17,566 nucleotides of DNA from Thermoplasmatales archaeon ex4484_6 (GCA_002254385.1 NJDO01000067.1:1-17566); one strand, 5' to 3'. Positions 7,130 to 14,450 are shown, counted from the first letter of the stretch. Program-made: numbers and translations. The notes: a model not told the origin generated them from the letters alone.

Positions 7130-7955
7130 CGATCCTCTCGACCGTGAGGTCTTTCCTGATATCTCCCAGGACAGGAATTCCCTTTCTGAACCTTCTGATG
7201 CTGGACGGATCGAGCCTCGAAACGGCCCAGCCGGGACCGCTCTTGACATGTCCCACCGTCCTTCCGTAAGGGGAAACTATCATCGAATGGCCTCCCATGA
7301 AGGCGCCTCCATGGTCTCCGTACACGTTGGCTCCCATTACGAAGCATTGATTCTCCAGAGCCCTGGTCCTCAGGAAGTTCTCCCACTGGAAGGTCCTGTG
7401 TCTGGGCCACTGTGCAGGATACACCAGTATGGCAGCACCTTCCAGTACAAGCAGCCGCGAGAGCTCCGGAAACCTGACCTCGTAGCAGATAAGGGGGCCG
7501 ATATCGACATCTCCCCAGGAGAACAATCTGAGCGTGTCTCCCCTCGTGAAAAAATCGTCCTCGCCTGACCGCGAGAACAGATGCGTCTTGTCGTAGGTCC
7601 CCGCGGTGGAGCCGTCCCTGTCAATGAAGAATAATCTGTTGCGGAAATGCCCGTTCTCCCTGACGGAGGCCGTGAATATGATGCCAACCCCATGTTCCAA
7701 TGCCTTCTCTCCTACTACTCTCAGTATGTTATCGGTACCTTTCGAGAGCTCTCCAAGCCTCTCGTAGGGGAAGCCCGTGGCGAACATCTCCGGAAGGACC
7801 AGCAGGTCCGCACCCCCTTCACGACATGCCTCATCGATAAGGGAACATGCCTCAGAAAGAGCCAGGTCCGGCTCTCCCGGATGAAGCTCGGTCTGGATGA
7901 TGGCTGCATTCAGGGGAGACTTCCACCTCAGTTCCGGTCCTTCTCTGCGGGTCAT
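7113..7955 (-). CDS. Carbon-nitrogen hydrolase (nitrilase superfamily amidase, omega-amidase-like)
   Basis: 280 residues. The catalytic triad of the nitrilase superfamily is complete: E56 in LLVLPEMFATGF, K123 in YDKTHLFSRSGED, and C157 in GPLICYEVRFPEL. The 'YDKTHLF...GE' and 'CYEvRFPEl' forms are typical of the omega-amidase (Nit2/YafV-like) branch, which hydrolyses the amide of alpha-ketoglutaramate-type compounds; the substrate here is inference. It is a cytoplasmic enzyme of usual family length. Its ATG overlaps the TGA of the thioredoxin gene (ATGA at 7955-7952), so the two are translationally coupled and probably cotranscribed from the promoter near 8318. It converges on the zinc-ribbon gene with a 17-base overlap. 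Confidence 0.9.
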   Translation of the reverse strand: MTRREGPELRWKSPLNAAIIQTELHPGEPDLALSEACSLIDEACREGGADLLVLPEMFATGFPYERLGELSKGTDNILRVVGEKALEHGVGIIFTASVRENGHFRNRLFFIDRDGSTAGTYDKTHLFSRSGEDDFFTRGDTLRLFSWGDVDIGPLICYEVRFPELSRLLVLEGAAILVYPAQWPRHRTFQWENFLRTRALENQCFVMGANVYGDHGGAFMGGHSMIVSPYGRTVGHVKSGPGWAVSRLDPSSIRRFRKGIPVLGDIRKDLTVERIVTSPL

Positions 7956-8281
7956 GATATCTCTCTTATCTCCGCTATCAACCTCGGTTTCGGCATGAAT
8001 CCCGCCTTCATCTTCACCAGCTTCCCCTTCCTGTAGAAAGCGAGGGTCGGGATGGATCTGATGCCGAGCTCCATGGATGTCTTCATATTCTTTGTCACAT
8101 CCATCTTCGCGAACGTTACCTTATCCCGCATCTCCGATGCAAGCTGTTCAAGTACGGGTGCTATCATCTTGCAGGGAGCACATGCTGGCCCCCAGAAATC
8201 CACTATGACAAGATCCCGCTCCTTGAGAAAATCCTCGAATCCTTCATCCGTAAGCTCCGGGATGGTCGAACCTTCATTCAT
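7952..8281 (-). CDS. trxA: Thioredoxin
   Basis: 109 residues from the ATG at 8281, the usual thioredoxin length. The core VIVDFWGPACAPCKMIAPVL carries the CxxC redox pair as CAPC (in place of the common CGPC), followed by the partner-binding IPT in GIRSIPTLAFYRKGKLV. It reduces protein disulfides in the cytoplasm. In-frame ATGs further upstream would add up to 22 residues rich in C and I, but the TATA box near 8318 puts the transcription start near 8292, and a GGAG element stands about 8 bases before the 8281 ATG, so the short form is preferred. It is the first gene of a two-gene operon with the amidase and divergent from the ferredoxin gene. Confidence 0.9.
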   Translation of the reverse strand: MNEGSTIPELTDEGFEDFLKERDLVIVDFWGPACAPCKMIAPVLEQLASEMRDKVTFAKMDVTKNMKTSMELGIRSIPTLAFYRKGKLVKMKAGFMPKPRLIAEIREIS

Positions 8282-8312
8282 CGTCGCAACTCCGCCGATG
8301 ATTATGCACATT

Positions 8313-8323
8313 CCGTATATATC
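8313..8323. promoter_or_regulatory. Symmetric TATATA element shared by divergent redox operons
   Basis: CCGTATATATC holds a self-complementary TATATA run. Read on the minus strand it predicts a start near 8292, 11 bases before the thioredoxin ATG. Read on the plus strand it predicts a start near 8345, 32 bases before the ferredoxin ATG with GGAGGTG in between. It may serve one or both directions. Confidence 0.45.
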
Positions 8324-8376
8324 CTTGACCCCGCAATAACATAACACTTTTCAACAGGGGAGGTGTTCAAGGAGGG

Positions 8377-8556
8377 ATGATTCCCGAATGCTCCTTGGAC
8401 ATCTGTCTCAGATGCGGTGCGTGCGTTGGTACCTGTCCCGTCCATGCGATGGTCCTCAGGGAAAACGGGCCCGTTATAGACCCTCAAACATGCACGGGCT
8501 GCATGACCTGCGTCAGGATATGCCCGGTAGGGGCGATGAAGGAGGTGGTCGGATGA
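8377..8556 (+). CDS. Small 2x[4Fe-4S] ferredoxin
   Basis: A 59-residue protein with two classic iron-sulfur binding motifs: CLRCGACVGTCP (from residue 10) and CTGCMTCVRICP, each a CxxCxxCxxxCP cluster site. It carries electrons at low potential in the cytoplasm. The gene starts at ATG 8377; the GGAGGTG at 8359-8365 is the likely ribosome site, because the second purine block touches the ATG. Its stop overlaps the next start as ATGA (8553-8556), coupling it to the geranylgeranyl-reductase-family gene. A ferredoxin next to that enzyme fits established work in Methanosarcina, where the adjacent ferredoxin supports the lipid reductase. The specific partner here is therefore inferred from context. 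Confidence 0.9.
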   Translation: MIPECSLDICLRCGACVGTCPVHAMVLRENGPVIDPQTCTGCMTCVRICPVGAMKEVVG

Positions 8557-9775
8557 GCGGGGATAACGTCTACGATTGTCTTGTTGTGGGTGGAGGACCT
8601 GCGGGGAGCACTACCGCATGGAAGCTGGCAGGCAAGGGGAGAGATGTCCTGCTCCTTGAAAAGAGGCAGGAAATAGGAGTGCCGGTCAGATGCGGGGAGG
8701 GGATCTCCAAACAGCTCCTGGACCTCGTCGGACTCGAGAGAGATCCCGCATGGATATCATCGGAGATGGACGGGGCGATCATACATTCACCGGGCGGAAC
8801 CTCACTTGCCCTCGGTCCCGAGATCGCCGGACCGGAGGTCGGATTCGTCATAAGAAGGGAAGCATTCGACCAGCTGCTCGCAAGGAAGGCCGCAAGGGCC
8901 GGAGCGGAAGTGAGGGTCAAGAGCGAGGTCATATCCCTGAAAAGAAAGGATGGCATCTGGGAAGCCGTTGTGAGAACAGTGGAAGGGGAGAAACGGGTAA
9001 GGTCCAGGATCGTGGTAGCGGCGGACGGGTTCGAATCGGCAGGATCGTGGTAGCGGCGGACGGGTTCGAATCGGGAATATCCCGTATGGCTGGTATCGAT
9101 ACAAGAATAGGGCCGAGGGACATGGATTCATGCATACAATATGAAATGGTGGGGGTGGAGACGGAGGAGAGGTTCACAGAGTTCTTCCTGGGGAGGGAAA
9201 AGGCACCTGGAGGCTACATCTGGTGCTTCCCCAAGGGAAAGGATATTGCAAATGTCGGAATCGGTGTCAACGGATCCTTCATGAGGGACGGGGGAGAACC
9301 ATTGAGGCTCCTGGACAGGTTCATCTCCGAAAACGACAGGTTCAGGAATGGAACGATCACGGAGATCAACGCCGGTGGGGTTTCGGTGTCGCTTCCCCCG
9401 GATAGGACCGTCGCGGATTCCTTCCTGGCAGTGGGAGATGCCGCAAGAATGGTCGATCCCCTCACCGGAGGTGGGGTTTACAACGGATGCTTCGCCGCCA
9501 TACAGGCCGCTGATGCCATACATGATGCTCTCGAGAGGAGGGATACATCGGAGAGAGGGCTTGAGACCTACGAGAGGGGATGGAGGGCAGGGCTCGAATC
9601 CGAGATGGTCAGGAACTATCTGGCAAAGGAGAAGCTCCTGGAAATGTCCGACGAGATACTGGACAAGGTGATAGAAGCCATATCCGGATATGATCTCTCC
9701 GAAATATCCACCGAGGAGCTCCTGAAAGCCGTAGGAGCCAGATATCCCGAGGTTCTGACGGATATCATTGGGTGA
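8553..9775 (+). pseudogene. Geranylgeranyl reductase family protein (archaeal lipid saturation), frame broken by 35-bp duplication
   Basis: This FAD-dependent enzyme would reduce double bonds of the geranylgeranyl chains of archaeal ether lipids at the membrane. The N-terminal Rossmann motif VVGGGPAG (11-18), the acidic LLLEK strand end, the family signature PVRCGEG (about 44-50), the second FAD motif VVAADGFES and the late MVDPLTGGGVYNG are all present. In the sequence as given, translation from 8553 stops at TAG 9051, because a perfect 35-base tandem copy (9005-9039 and 9040-9074) shifts the frame. The rest continues in another frame to 9775. Removing one copy gives one 395-residue frame, the normal family length, reading FESGISRMAG across the join. 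The damage is either very recent or an assembly error. Ribosome site GGAGGTG (8541-8547); coupled to the ferredoxin by ATGA. Confidence 0.85.
9005..9074 (+). repeat. Perfect 35-bp tandem duplication inside the reductase gene
   Basis: Bases 9005-9039 and 9040-9074 are identical over all 35 positions, each beginning CAGGATCGTGG and ending TTCGAATCGG. The unit is not a multiple of three, and it causes the frameshift and the TAG at 9051. No mismatch has built up between the copies. Confidence 0.95.
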
Positions 9776-10304
9776 ATCCGGTCATATCGAACCAATTAAA
9801 TACCTGACTGCAGGTGAATGTCCGGGTGATATCATCACGACATATGCAGAGATCAAGACCAGCATGGGTGACATGACTGTAAAGCTCGAGACCGAAAAGG
9901 CTCCGATCACCACCGGGAACTTCATAAAGCTTGCAAAACAGGGATTCTACGACGGATTGATCTTTCACAGGGTCATCCCCGACTTCATGATACAGGGTGG
10001 ATGCCCGAAGGGAACCGGGACGGGGGGTCCCGGATACAATATCAGGGACGAGTTCCACCCGGAGCTGAAGCATTCCAAGGGAGCTCTTTCCATGGCGAAC
10101 GCGGGTCCGAACACAGGCGGCAGCCAGTTCTTCATAGTCACGAAGAACGGCGGAACCCCGTGGCTGGACGGCCACCATTCGGTATTCGGCCATGTTGTCA
10201 AGGGTATCGAGGTGGCGGATGCCATCTCAAACGTTCCAAAAGGGGCACAGGACAGACCCGTGACTCCTGTCATCATGCACAAGGTCACGATATTCGAACA
10301 GTAG
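9768..10304 (+). CDS. Cyclophilin-type peptidyl-prolyl cis-trans isomerase
   Basis: It catalyses proline cis-trans isomerisation during protein folding. The cyclophilin core is complete: FYDGLIFHRVIPDFMIQGGCP (catalytic R in FHRVI), GYNIRDEF, KGALSMANAGPNTGGSQFFI and LDGHHSVFGHVVKG. It is a single-domain, cytoplasmic protein of the short prokaryotic type. The start is uncertain. The first strand needs residues around TYAEIKTSMGDM, yet in frame there is only TTG 9768 (overlapping the upstream stop by 8 bases, weak ribosome site) before ATG 9873, which would cut that strand. A TATA-like AATTAAATA at 9791-9799 lies inside the extension and would predict transcription from about 9822, so a non-standard start downstream of 9768 is possible. 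It converges with the surface-protein gene. Confidence 0.85.
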   Translation: MGESGHIEPIKYLTAGECPGDIITTYAEIKTSMGDMTVKLETEKAPITTGNFIKLAKQGFYDGLIFHRVIPDFMIQGGCPKGTGTGGPGYNIRDEFHPELKHSKGALSMANAGPNTGGSQFFIVTKNGGTPWLDGHHSVFGHVVKGIEVADAISNVPKGAQDRPVTPVIMHKVTIFEQ

Positions 10305-10312
10305 ATGTACAT

Positions 10313-10347
10313 CCCGGACCGCCAATGACTGGACTGAGGCGGTCGGG
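10313..10347. terminator. Strong hairpin between convergent genes
   Basis: GACCGCC (10317-10323) pairs with GGCGGTC (10338-10344), and flanking CCC (10313-10315) with GGG (10345-10347) around one bulged G, with a 14-base loop. It lies 9 bases after the cyclophilin stop and 7 bases after the stop of the minus-strand gene, so it could end or protect both transcripts. Confidence 0.5.
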
Positions 10348-10353
10348 TTGATC

Positions 10354-12888
10354 TCACTGCCGAGATAGGGTGTCCGATACATTCTGCGAGGTTGGAGCCT
10401 GGGCCGGTGGAAGACCCTGCTGCTCCTGCTGCTGGGGAGGAAGGTCCTGCCGAACCTGACCTCCGTACAGCTGCCGGGCATCGGGATATACCGGGCCCTG
10501 CTCCTGTCCGAATATCTCCTCTTCAACCGTCACTTCACGGACAGGGGAAAGTGGTTCCGGTTCCTCCTCCTTTTTCCTGGTCACGAGAAACAGTACGAGA
10601 ACAACAGCTCCTATTACCAACAGCAGGACGATGATGAGCATGATCCACACGATCAGGGGTATCCCGTTGCTTTCCTTCCCGTTGGATGAGACATCCTGAA
10701 CATCGACGATCTCCGGCATCGTTGTATTGTATCCCGCCGAATCCCATGAAGTGAGCTGCTCCAGCGTCTGTCCGTTCACATCCATTATCGTCGTCACGAG
10801 ATGGGCCACGGCATACAGTTCGAAATCGGGCCTGATCCCAAGCTCATCCATCTCCACAACGGTCAGGGTTATTTCCACCCCCATACCGTCATCAAGCATC
10901 CTGATGGTATCCAGGGGTGCTATCATGGGTGGATAGAGAGCCGATGGGCCTCTCAGATTGTATTCCAACCTTGTGTATCTAACGTTGGAGAACGGGACGG
11001 GGAAAACATAGCTCATGGCATCTTCAAGCGACAGGGATACCCTGGTTTCCTTGAATCCCGGCGTCAGGAAGTAGAGTTCCACAGAGGGTTCCTGTATGAG
11101 CTCCTCCGTGTAGAGGAAATCGAGCTTCTTATCGAACCTGATCTGTATCTTATACAACGCACCCTTCTGGGTTCCTGTAACAGAGGTTATATCAAGGGAA
11201 TACTGACCTCCACGGTATATCTTGAGTTCATCCTGGCTCTTGGAGATGACTATGGCCGTATCGTTGTCGAAATAGGACCTTTCAAGATCCTTTCCGTAGA
11301 ATATCTCACCGAGGACCCTGGCCTTTTCCACGTTTATTTCGACCCATGCAAGGGAATATGCTCCTGTGGAATCGGTCACGTTGACAGTGACATTGTGGGT
11401 GCCCGGTTCTTCGATCATCCGATGGAGAAGGGGACCGTAGCCAAGGACGACACCGTTCAGGGTCCAGGTGTAATTGAGGAAATCTCCGTGTGATATGTCA
11501 ATATCGGTGGATCTGCTCGCATTGAATTCTATGAGGGATGAGGTGTTGTAAATGAAGCTCGAAATGGGCTGGTCTATCCGGGCCATGGGAGCATCGTTGA
11601 TGTTGTTTATTATCAACGTGAAGTTGGAATATACCTTGTATGGTGTAACCGGATAATCGGGTCTCGGACCCTCGGTTGACCTGTCCCGGACATAGGCTTC
11701 TATCTGATATGTCCCCACAAGGTCGTTTGTTGTCCTGAACCTCAGAAGGCCCGTGTCCTCATCCCAGGAATAGTCCTCCTGGAATTCCACCTGGACCCCG
11801 GTCTGTTCGTAGACGGATGTTGTCAGATTCGTACCATATCTTAGAGACTGATCCCAGTTCTCGTCGACATCATGGGCTTCGAGCTGGATCTCGGCCACCA
11901 CATCCTCATCAATCTTCACAACATCAAGAGGCGTCATCTGGGGGGGATCGTTCACAGGCCCGACATAGACATCCAGTTCCCTGTCGTCCTCATCAACGCT
12001 CAATCCGCCATCATCGGTGCATATGAAATTGAAGACGGCAAAGAAGTTGGGATAGCTTCCTCCGATGTTCCTTCCCCTTTCCCTCTGATCCCTCGGGAGA
12101 TAGGGACACGACCAGTTGGCGGGCGGTATGAACCTTACGGAACTGCCGTCATCGGAGAGCAGCACCGTGATGTTCTCGGCAAGCTCGTTCACTGCCTCAT
12201 ATGTGAAGGTGAGCGTATCGAAGGGATCCTTCAGGTCCCCGAATATGTCAACGAGCTGATCATGGTCCTTATTTATTCCCTGAAATTCCGTATCCTCGTT
12301 GAACGAGATCGCAAAGTAGGCCTTGTCCGATATGACGGTGGGGGGATCGTTGACATTCAGCACCTTGAACCTTATCTGGGCCTGGGATTCCCCGGACCCG
12401 TTCCTTCCGATGATGGTGATCGTGAACCACTCCTGGCCATATATGATGTTGTTGAAATCTTCATATTTTGGATCGTTCGAGATTGTGACCCTTCCGAAGC
12501 TCGTATCCTCAAAATAGGTGACTATCTCCACTTTGATCGGCGTATCTTCCTTGCTGTAGGGGGACGGGTAACGGACCTCGAAGGCTTTGAGCGGATACGG
12601 GATATCCGGGCCCTCCTTCCATTCGTAGTTCGGATCGTAGAACAGATCATACATCCCGTATCCGGTTGCATTGAAGTAACTGTCCGTCTTCTCCTCGAAT
12701 CCCTCGTACAGCACTATATCGACGACGGATCTATTCACGATGGGACCTTCCGCCCGGGTGAGGGGTGGATGATCGGAACCGTTTGCCGCCCCGGAGGCAT
12801 CCAGGATCCGGATCCCGGGAATCAACAGCAGGAACAACAAAAGCAACGACAGGCTCCATCTGGCGGAAGAATGAAAACCGACCCTCAT
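10354..12888 (-). CDS. Large secreted, membrane-anchored surface protein with cadherin-like and PKD domains
   Basis: 844 residues from ATG 12888, which follows GGAGGTG by 6 bases; an in-frame ATG at 12945 lies at the predicted TATA box and is rejected. Residues 1-~33 form a signal peptide (RW, then a leucine-rich core LSLLLLFLLLIP). Three cadherin-like modules are marked by NVNDPP (near 12350), PVNDPP (near 11950) and NINDAP (near 11595). A PKD/Ig-like domain (about 11600-11330) contains FNASRSTD, NYTWTLNG and HNVTVNVTDSTGAYS. More than a dozen N-x-S/T sites fit a glycosylated exterior. One membrane helix (coded about 10666-10583) is followed by a cytoplasmic tail of about 75 residues, acidic and then rich in Q and P. 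It is a cell-surface adhesion or S-layer-associated protein; the ligand is unknown. Confidence 0.85.
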   Translation of the reverse strand: MRVGFHSSARWSLSLLLLFLLLIPGIRILDASGAANGSDHPPLTRAEGPIVNRSVVDIVLYEGFEEKTDSYFNATGYGMYDLFYDPNYEWKEGPDIPYPLKAFEVRYPSPYSKEDTPIKVEIVTYFEDTSFGRVTISNDPKYEDFNNIIYGQEWFTITIIGRNGSGESQAQIRFKVLNVNDPPTVISDKAYFAISFNEDTEFQGINKDHDQLVDIFGDLKDPFDTLTFTYEAVNELAENITVLLSDDGSSVRFIPPANWSCPYLPRDQRERGRNIGGSYPNFFAVFNFICTDDGGLSVDEDDRELDVYVGPVNDPPQMTPLDVVKIDEDVVAEIQLEAHDVDENWDQSLRYGTNLTTSVYEQTGVQVEFQEDYSWDEDTGLLRFRTTNDLVGTYQIEAYVRDRSTEGPRPDYPVTPYKVYSNFTLIINNINDAPMARIDQPISSFIYNTSSLIEFNASRSTDIDISHGDFLNYTWTLNGVVLGYGPLLHRMIEEPGTHNVTVNVTDSTGAYSLAWVEINVEKARVLGEIFYGKDLERSYFDNDTAIVISKSQDELKIYRGGQYSLDITSVTGTQKGALYKIQIRFDKKLDFLYTEELIQEPSVELYFLTPGFKETRVSLSLEDAMSYVFPVPFSNVRYTRLEYNLRGPSALYPPMIAPLDTIRMLDDGMGVEITLTVVEMDELGIRPDFELYAVAHLVTTIMDVNGQTLEQLTSWDSAGYNTTMPEIVDVQDVSSNGKESNGIPLIVWIMLIIVLLLVIGAVVLVLFLVTRKKEEEPEPLSPVREVTVEEEIFGQEQGPVYPDARQLYGGQVRQDLPPQQQEQQGLPPAQAPTSQNVSDTLSRQ

Positions 12889-12938
12889 GCGATACACCTC
12901 CGGGAACGAAAGAACTGGACGTACCCAGCCTCCAAATG

Positions 12939-12978
12939 GGACCACGGTTATAAATATTTTGAACTGTGGAAACGGTCC
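12939..12978. promoter_or_regulatory. Inverted repeat around a TATA box, upstream of the surface-protein gene
   Basis: The minus-strand TATA element TTTATA (12954-12949) predicts transcription from about 12926, giving a ~38-base leader with ribosome site for the gene starting at 12888. It is bracketed by CCACGGTT (12942-12949) and AACTGTGG (12962-12969), an inverted repeat matching at 7 of 8 positions, and by outer GGACC (12939-12943) and GGTCC (12974-12978). A repressor bound here would cover the promoter. Confidence 0.45.
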
Positions 12979-13041
12979 TTATTGCTCGTATTTTCCCTGC
13001 GCCCATCCCGTTCCCCGGGTTTTTGAGGTTTGTAGGAGAAA

Positions 13042-13051
13042 GATATAATAA
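13042..13051 (+). promoter_or_regulatory. TATA box of the five-gene coiled-coil/PRC operon
   Basis: GATATAATAA lies about 48 bases before ATG 13095. Transcription would start near 13073, leaving a 22-base leader that contains GGAGGT (13084-13089), a good ribosome site. Confidence 0.5.
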
Positions 13052-13094
13052 CCCCGTCGGATGTTACTATTTATCAAATTCCTGGAGGTAGAAA

Positions 13095-13460
13095 ATGACC
13101 GAGGAGAATGAAGAAGAATTGATCATATCCCTTCCCGTCAGGAAGAGTGCGATATCCTCAGTGGAAAGCGGCATCGCGAGGCTGAACTCATCTCATATGG
13201 AGATGTTCGAGGCGGTAGAGGAGCCAATGGCTCTCATCTCGGGGGAGAAGAAGAGCATCGTTGTAAGAATAGTATCCGATAGACTTGCACCGGAGGGTGT
13301 CGTCACGCTCAGGAACAAGGACATGGAGACCCTTGACGTTGAAGAGGGAGATATGGTAAATATCTCCCCCTACTCCAAGCTCTCGGACGAACTCAAGGTT
13401 TCCTGGAAGAAATTCATAAGCAAGTTCAAACGAAAGAAGGAGGAAGGTGAAGAGCAATGA
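13095..13460 (+). CDS. Small protein with possible double-psi beta-barrel-like segment, first gene of unknown operon
   Basis: 121 residues, no signal peptide or membrane helix, acidic start and lysine-rich end (FKRKKEEGEE). Residues ~46-92 read MALISGEKKSIVVRIVSDRLAPEGVVTLRNKDMETLDVEEGDMVNI in pattern: strand, strand, 'vvtLr..dm..L.v.eGD.V.I'. The last part resembles the second half of double-psi beta-barrels such as the N-domain of CDC48/VAT or AbrB-like folds, where 'LGv.eGD.V.i' is typical; this is inference from a short motif. A candidate ribosome site GGAGGT stands 5 bases before the ATG. The stop overlaps the next ATG as ATGA. It heads a five-gene set with three related coiled-coil proteins and a PRC-barrel protein, so a scaffold or adaptor role is plausible. 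No family could be named. Confidence 0.7.
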   Translation: MTEENEEELIISLPVRKSAISSVESGIARLNSSHMEMFEAVEEPMALISGEKKSIVVRIVSDRLAPEGVVTLRNKDMETLDVEEGDMVNISPYSKLSDELKVSWKKFISKFKRKKEEGEEQ

Positions 13461-13729
13461 AGATATCGACAAGGATACAGGCAATATCCGTGACCCATCC
13501 CCTGTCCATGAACAGGAAGCTCGATCAGTACCTTAGCGAGCATCTGCCCGATCTCATGGACGAATACAAGATCGCGGACAGAACGGATATTCATGACCTC
13601 GACAGGAAGTTCGAGGGATACGAGAAGAGAATGGACGACCTGGAACTCTGGAGAACGGAGTTCGACCAGCGCTTGTCAACGGACAGAACACGCATGGACC
13701 GCCTGAAGGTCAAGTACGGAGTGAAGTGA
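13457..13729 (+). CDS. Short coiled-coil protein A of a three-paralog set (soluble)
   Basis: 90 residues, highly charged, predicted almost entirely helical. Residues 21-39 (KLDQYLSEHLPDLMDEYKI) align without gaps to 19 residues in each of the next two genes. Shared columns are [LI][DE] at the second and third positions, Y at the fifth, [LF], [HN][LF], [MI][DQ]E[YW] and a final [IF]. After that comes a heptad-like stretch (DIHDLDRKFEGYEKRMDDLELW) likely to form a coiled coil. No membrane helix, cysteine or enzyme motif is seen. The ATG overlaps the upstream stop (ATGA), showing translational coupling. The family is not recognised. A structural role in a complex with the neighbouring paralogs is the best guess. 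Confidence 0.75.
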   Translation: MKISTRIQAISVTHPLSMNRKLDQYLSEHLPDLMDEYKIADRTDIHDLDRKFEGYEKRMDDLELWRTEFDQRLSTDRTRMDRLKVKYGVK

Positions 13730-13735
13730 GGTGAT

Positions 13736-14074
13736 ATGATGTCATTCGATTGGGGTACATTCTGGTTTGTTGTTATAATTGGTGTTCTTGTTCTGGCTTT
13801 CGTCCTTGCACTGCTGTGGTTCATCTCCTTGTCAAAAAAGAGGCGAAAGCAGGTCCCCTCCCACATCGAGCTGTATTTCGACAGCAACTTCAGAAAGATC
13901 ATGGACGAGTGGGATTTCACAACCAGGGACAGGGTGAAATCGTTCAAGAAGGAGATCACGAAACGGCTTTCAGTGGTGGATTCGGACATATCGAACCTCG
14001 AGAAAAAGAAGAAGGACCTTGAGAAGAGGCTGACGTCCGTCGAGAAGGAGATGGGAAAGCTGGAGGGAGTCTGA
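13736..14074 (+). CDS. Membrane-anchored coiled-coil protein B of a three-paralog set
   Basis: 112 residues. One hydrophobic helix at about 8-32 (WFVVIIGVLVLAFVLALLW) is followed by a basic cluster KKRRK, which by the positive-inside rule puts the rest in the cytoplasm. Residues 43-61 (HIELYFDSNFRKIMDEWDF) hold the 19-column motif shared with the genes on either side. Residues ~66-112 form a long charged coiled coil (DISNLEKKKKDLEKRL). The start is ATG 13736 or ATG 13739, behind GAGGTGAT; the first is given. It lies 6 bases after the upstream stop. The arrangement suggests the membrane anchor of a complex made of the three paralogs. Function unknown. Confidence 0.75.
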   Translation: MMSFDWGTFWFVVIIGVLVLAFVLALLWFISLSKKRRKQVPSHIELYFDSNFRKIMDEWDFTTRDRVKSFKKEITKRLSVVDSDISNLEKKKKDLEKRLTSVEKEMGKLEGV

Positions 14075-14087
14075 GGAGGTGATGATT

Positions 14088-14438
14088 ATGGAAGAGGAGA
14101 TCGTAGAGGAACAGGAAAGAAGAGGGTTCGGCGGATGGCTGAGATCGCTCTTTTCAAGGAAGAGTGAAGAGGACACCGAACAGGAAGAGGAGGTTCCCGA
14201 ATACAAGAGAAGGCTTCTGGACGGAAGGATAGAGAAATATCTGGACCAGAACCTGGATGCATACATACAGGAATACGGCATCCTGACCGGACTGGATCTT
14301 GAGGCCTACGAGGAGAGGTACAACAGGCTCACCGGCAGGATATCGAACATGACCGAGTACATGGCGGACGCTGATGTGAAGGTTTCCGTGCTGGAGAACG
14401 ATCTGGCGGAGATCGGGAAGGTCTCGAAGAAGAAATAG
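14088..14438 (+). CDS. Coiled-coil protein C of a three-paralog set, with possible amphipathic membrane segment
   Basis: 116 residues from ATG 14088, chosen because AGGAGGT (14074-14080) stands 7 bases before it; GTG 14079 and ATG 14082 are in frame but overlap or touch that ribosome site. An acidic start (MEEEIVEEQE) precedes RRGFGGWLRSLFSRK (11-25), which looks like an amphipathic or membrane-touching segment. An acidic linker follows. Residues 47-65 (RIEKYLDQNLDAYIQEYGI) carry the shared 19-column motif. The end is again helical and charged, finishing in KVSKKK. It is probably the peripheral partner of the membrane-anchored paralog just upstream. No known family was recognised. Confidence 0.75.
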   Translation: MEEEIVEEQERRGFGGWLRSLFSRKSEEDTEQEEEVPEYKRRLLDGRIEKYLDQNLDAYIQEYGILTGLDLEAYEERYNRLTGRISNMTEYMADADVKVSVLENDLAEIGKVSKKK

Positions 14439-14450
14439 GAGGTCATATGA

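Noticed and set aside
8388..8552. Upstream in-frame extension of the reductase gene.
   Set aside because: That stretch encodes the ferredoxin in another frame, with two perfect CxxCxxCxxxCP motifs; the reductase starts at ATG 8553 after GGAGGTG.
9051..9053. In-frame TAG in the reductase gene as possible pyrrolysine or read-through codon.
   Set aside because: The frame after the TAG does not encode the rest of the enzyme; the remainder is in another frame and is restored exactly by removing one 35-bp copy, so a frameshift explains it better.
11872..13026. Long plus-strand open frame (384 codons) opposite the surface-protein gene.
   Set aside because: It mirrors the codon use of the minus-strand gene, has no family motifs, and the minus-strand protein has a signal peptide, domains and ribosome site.
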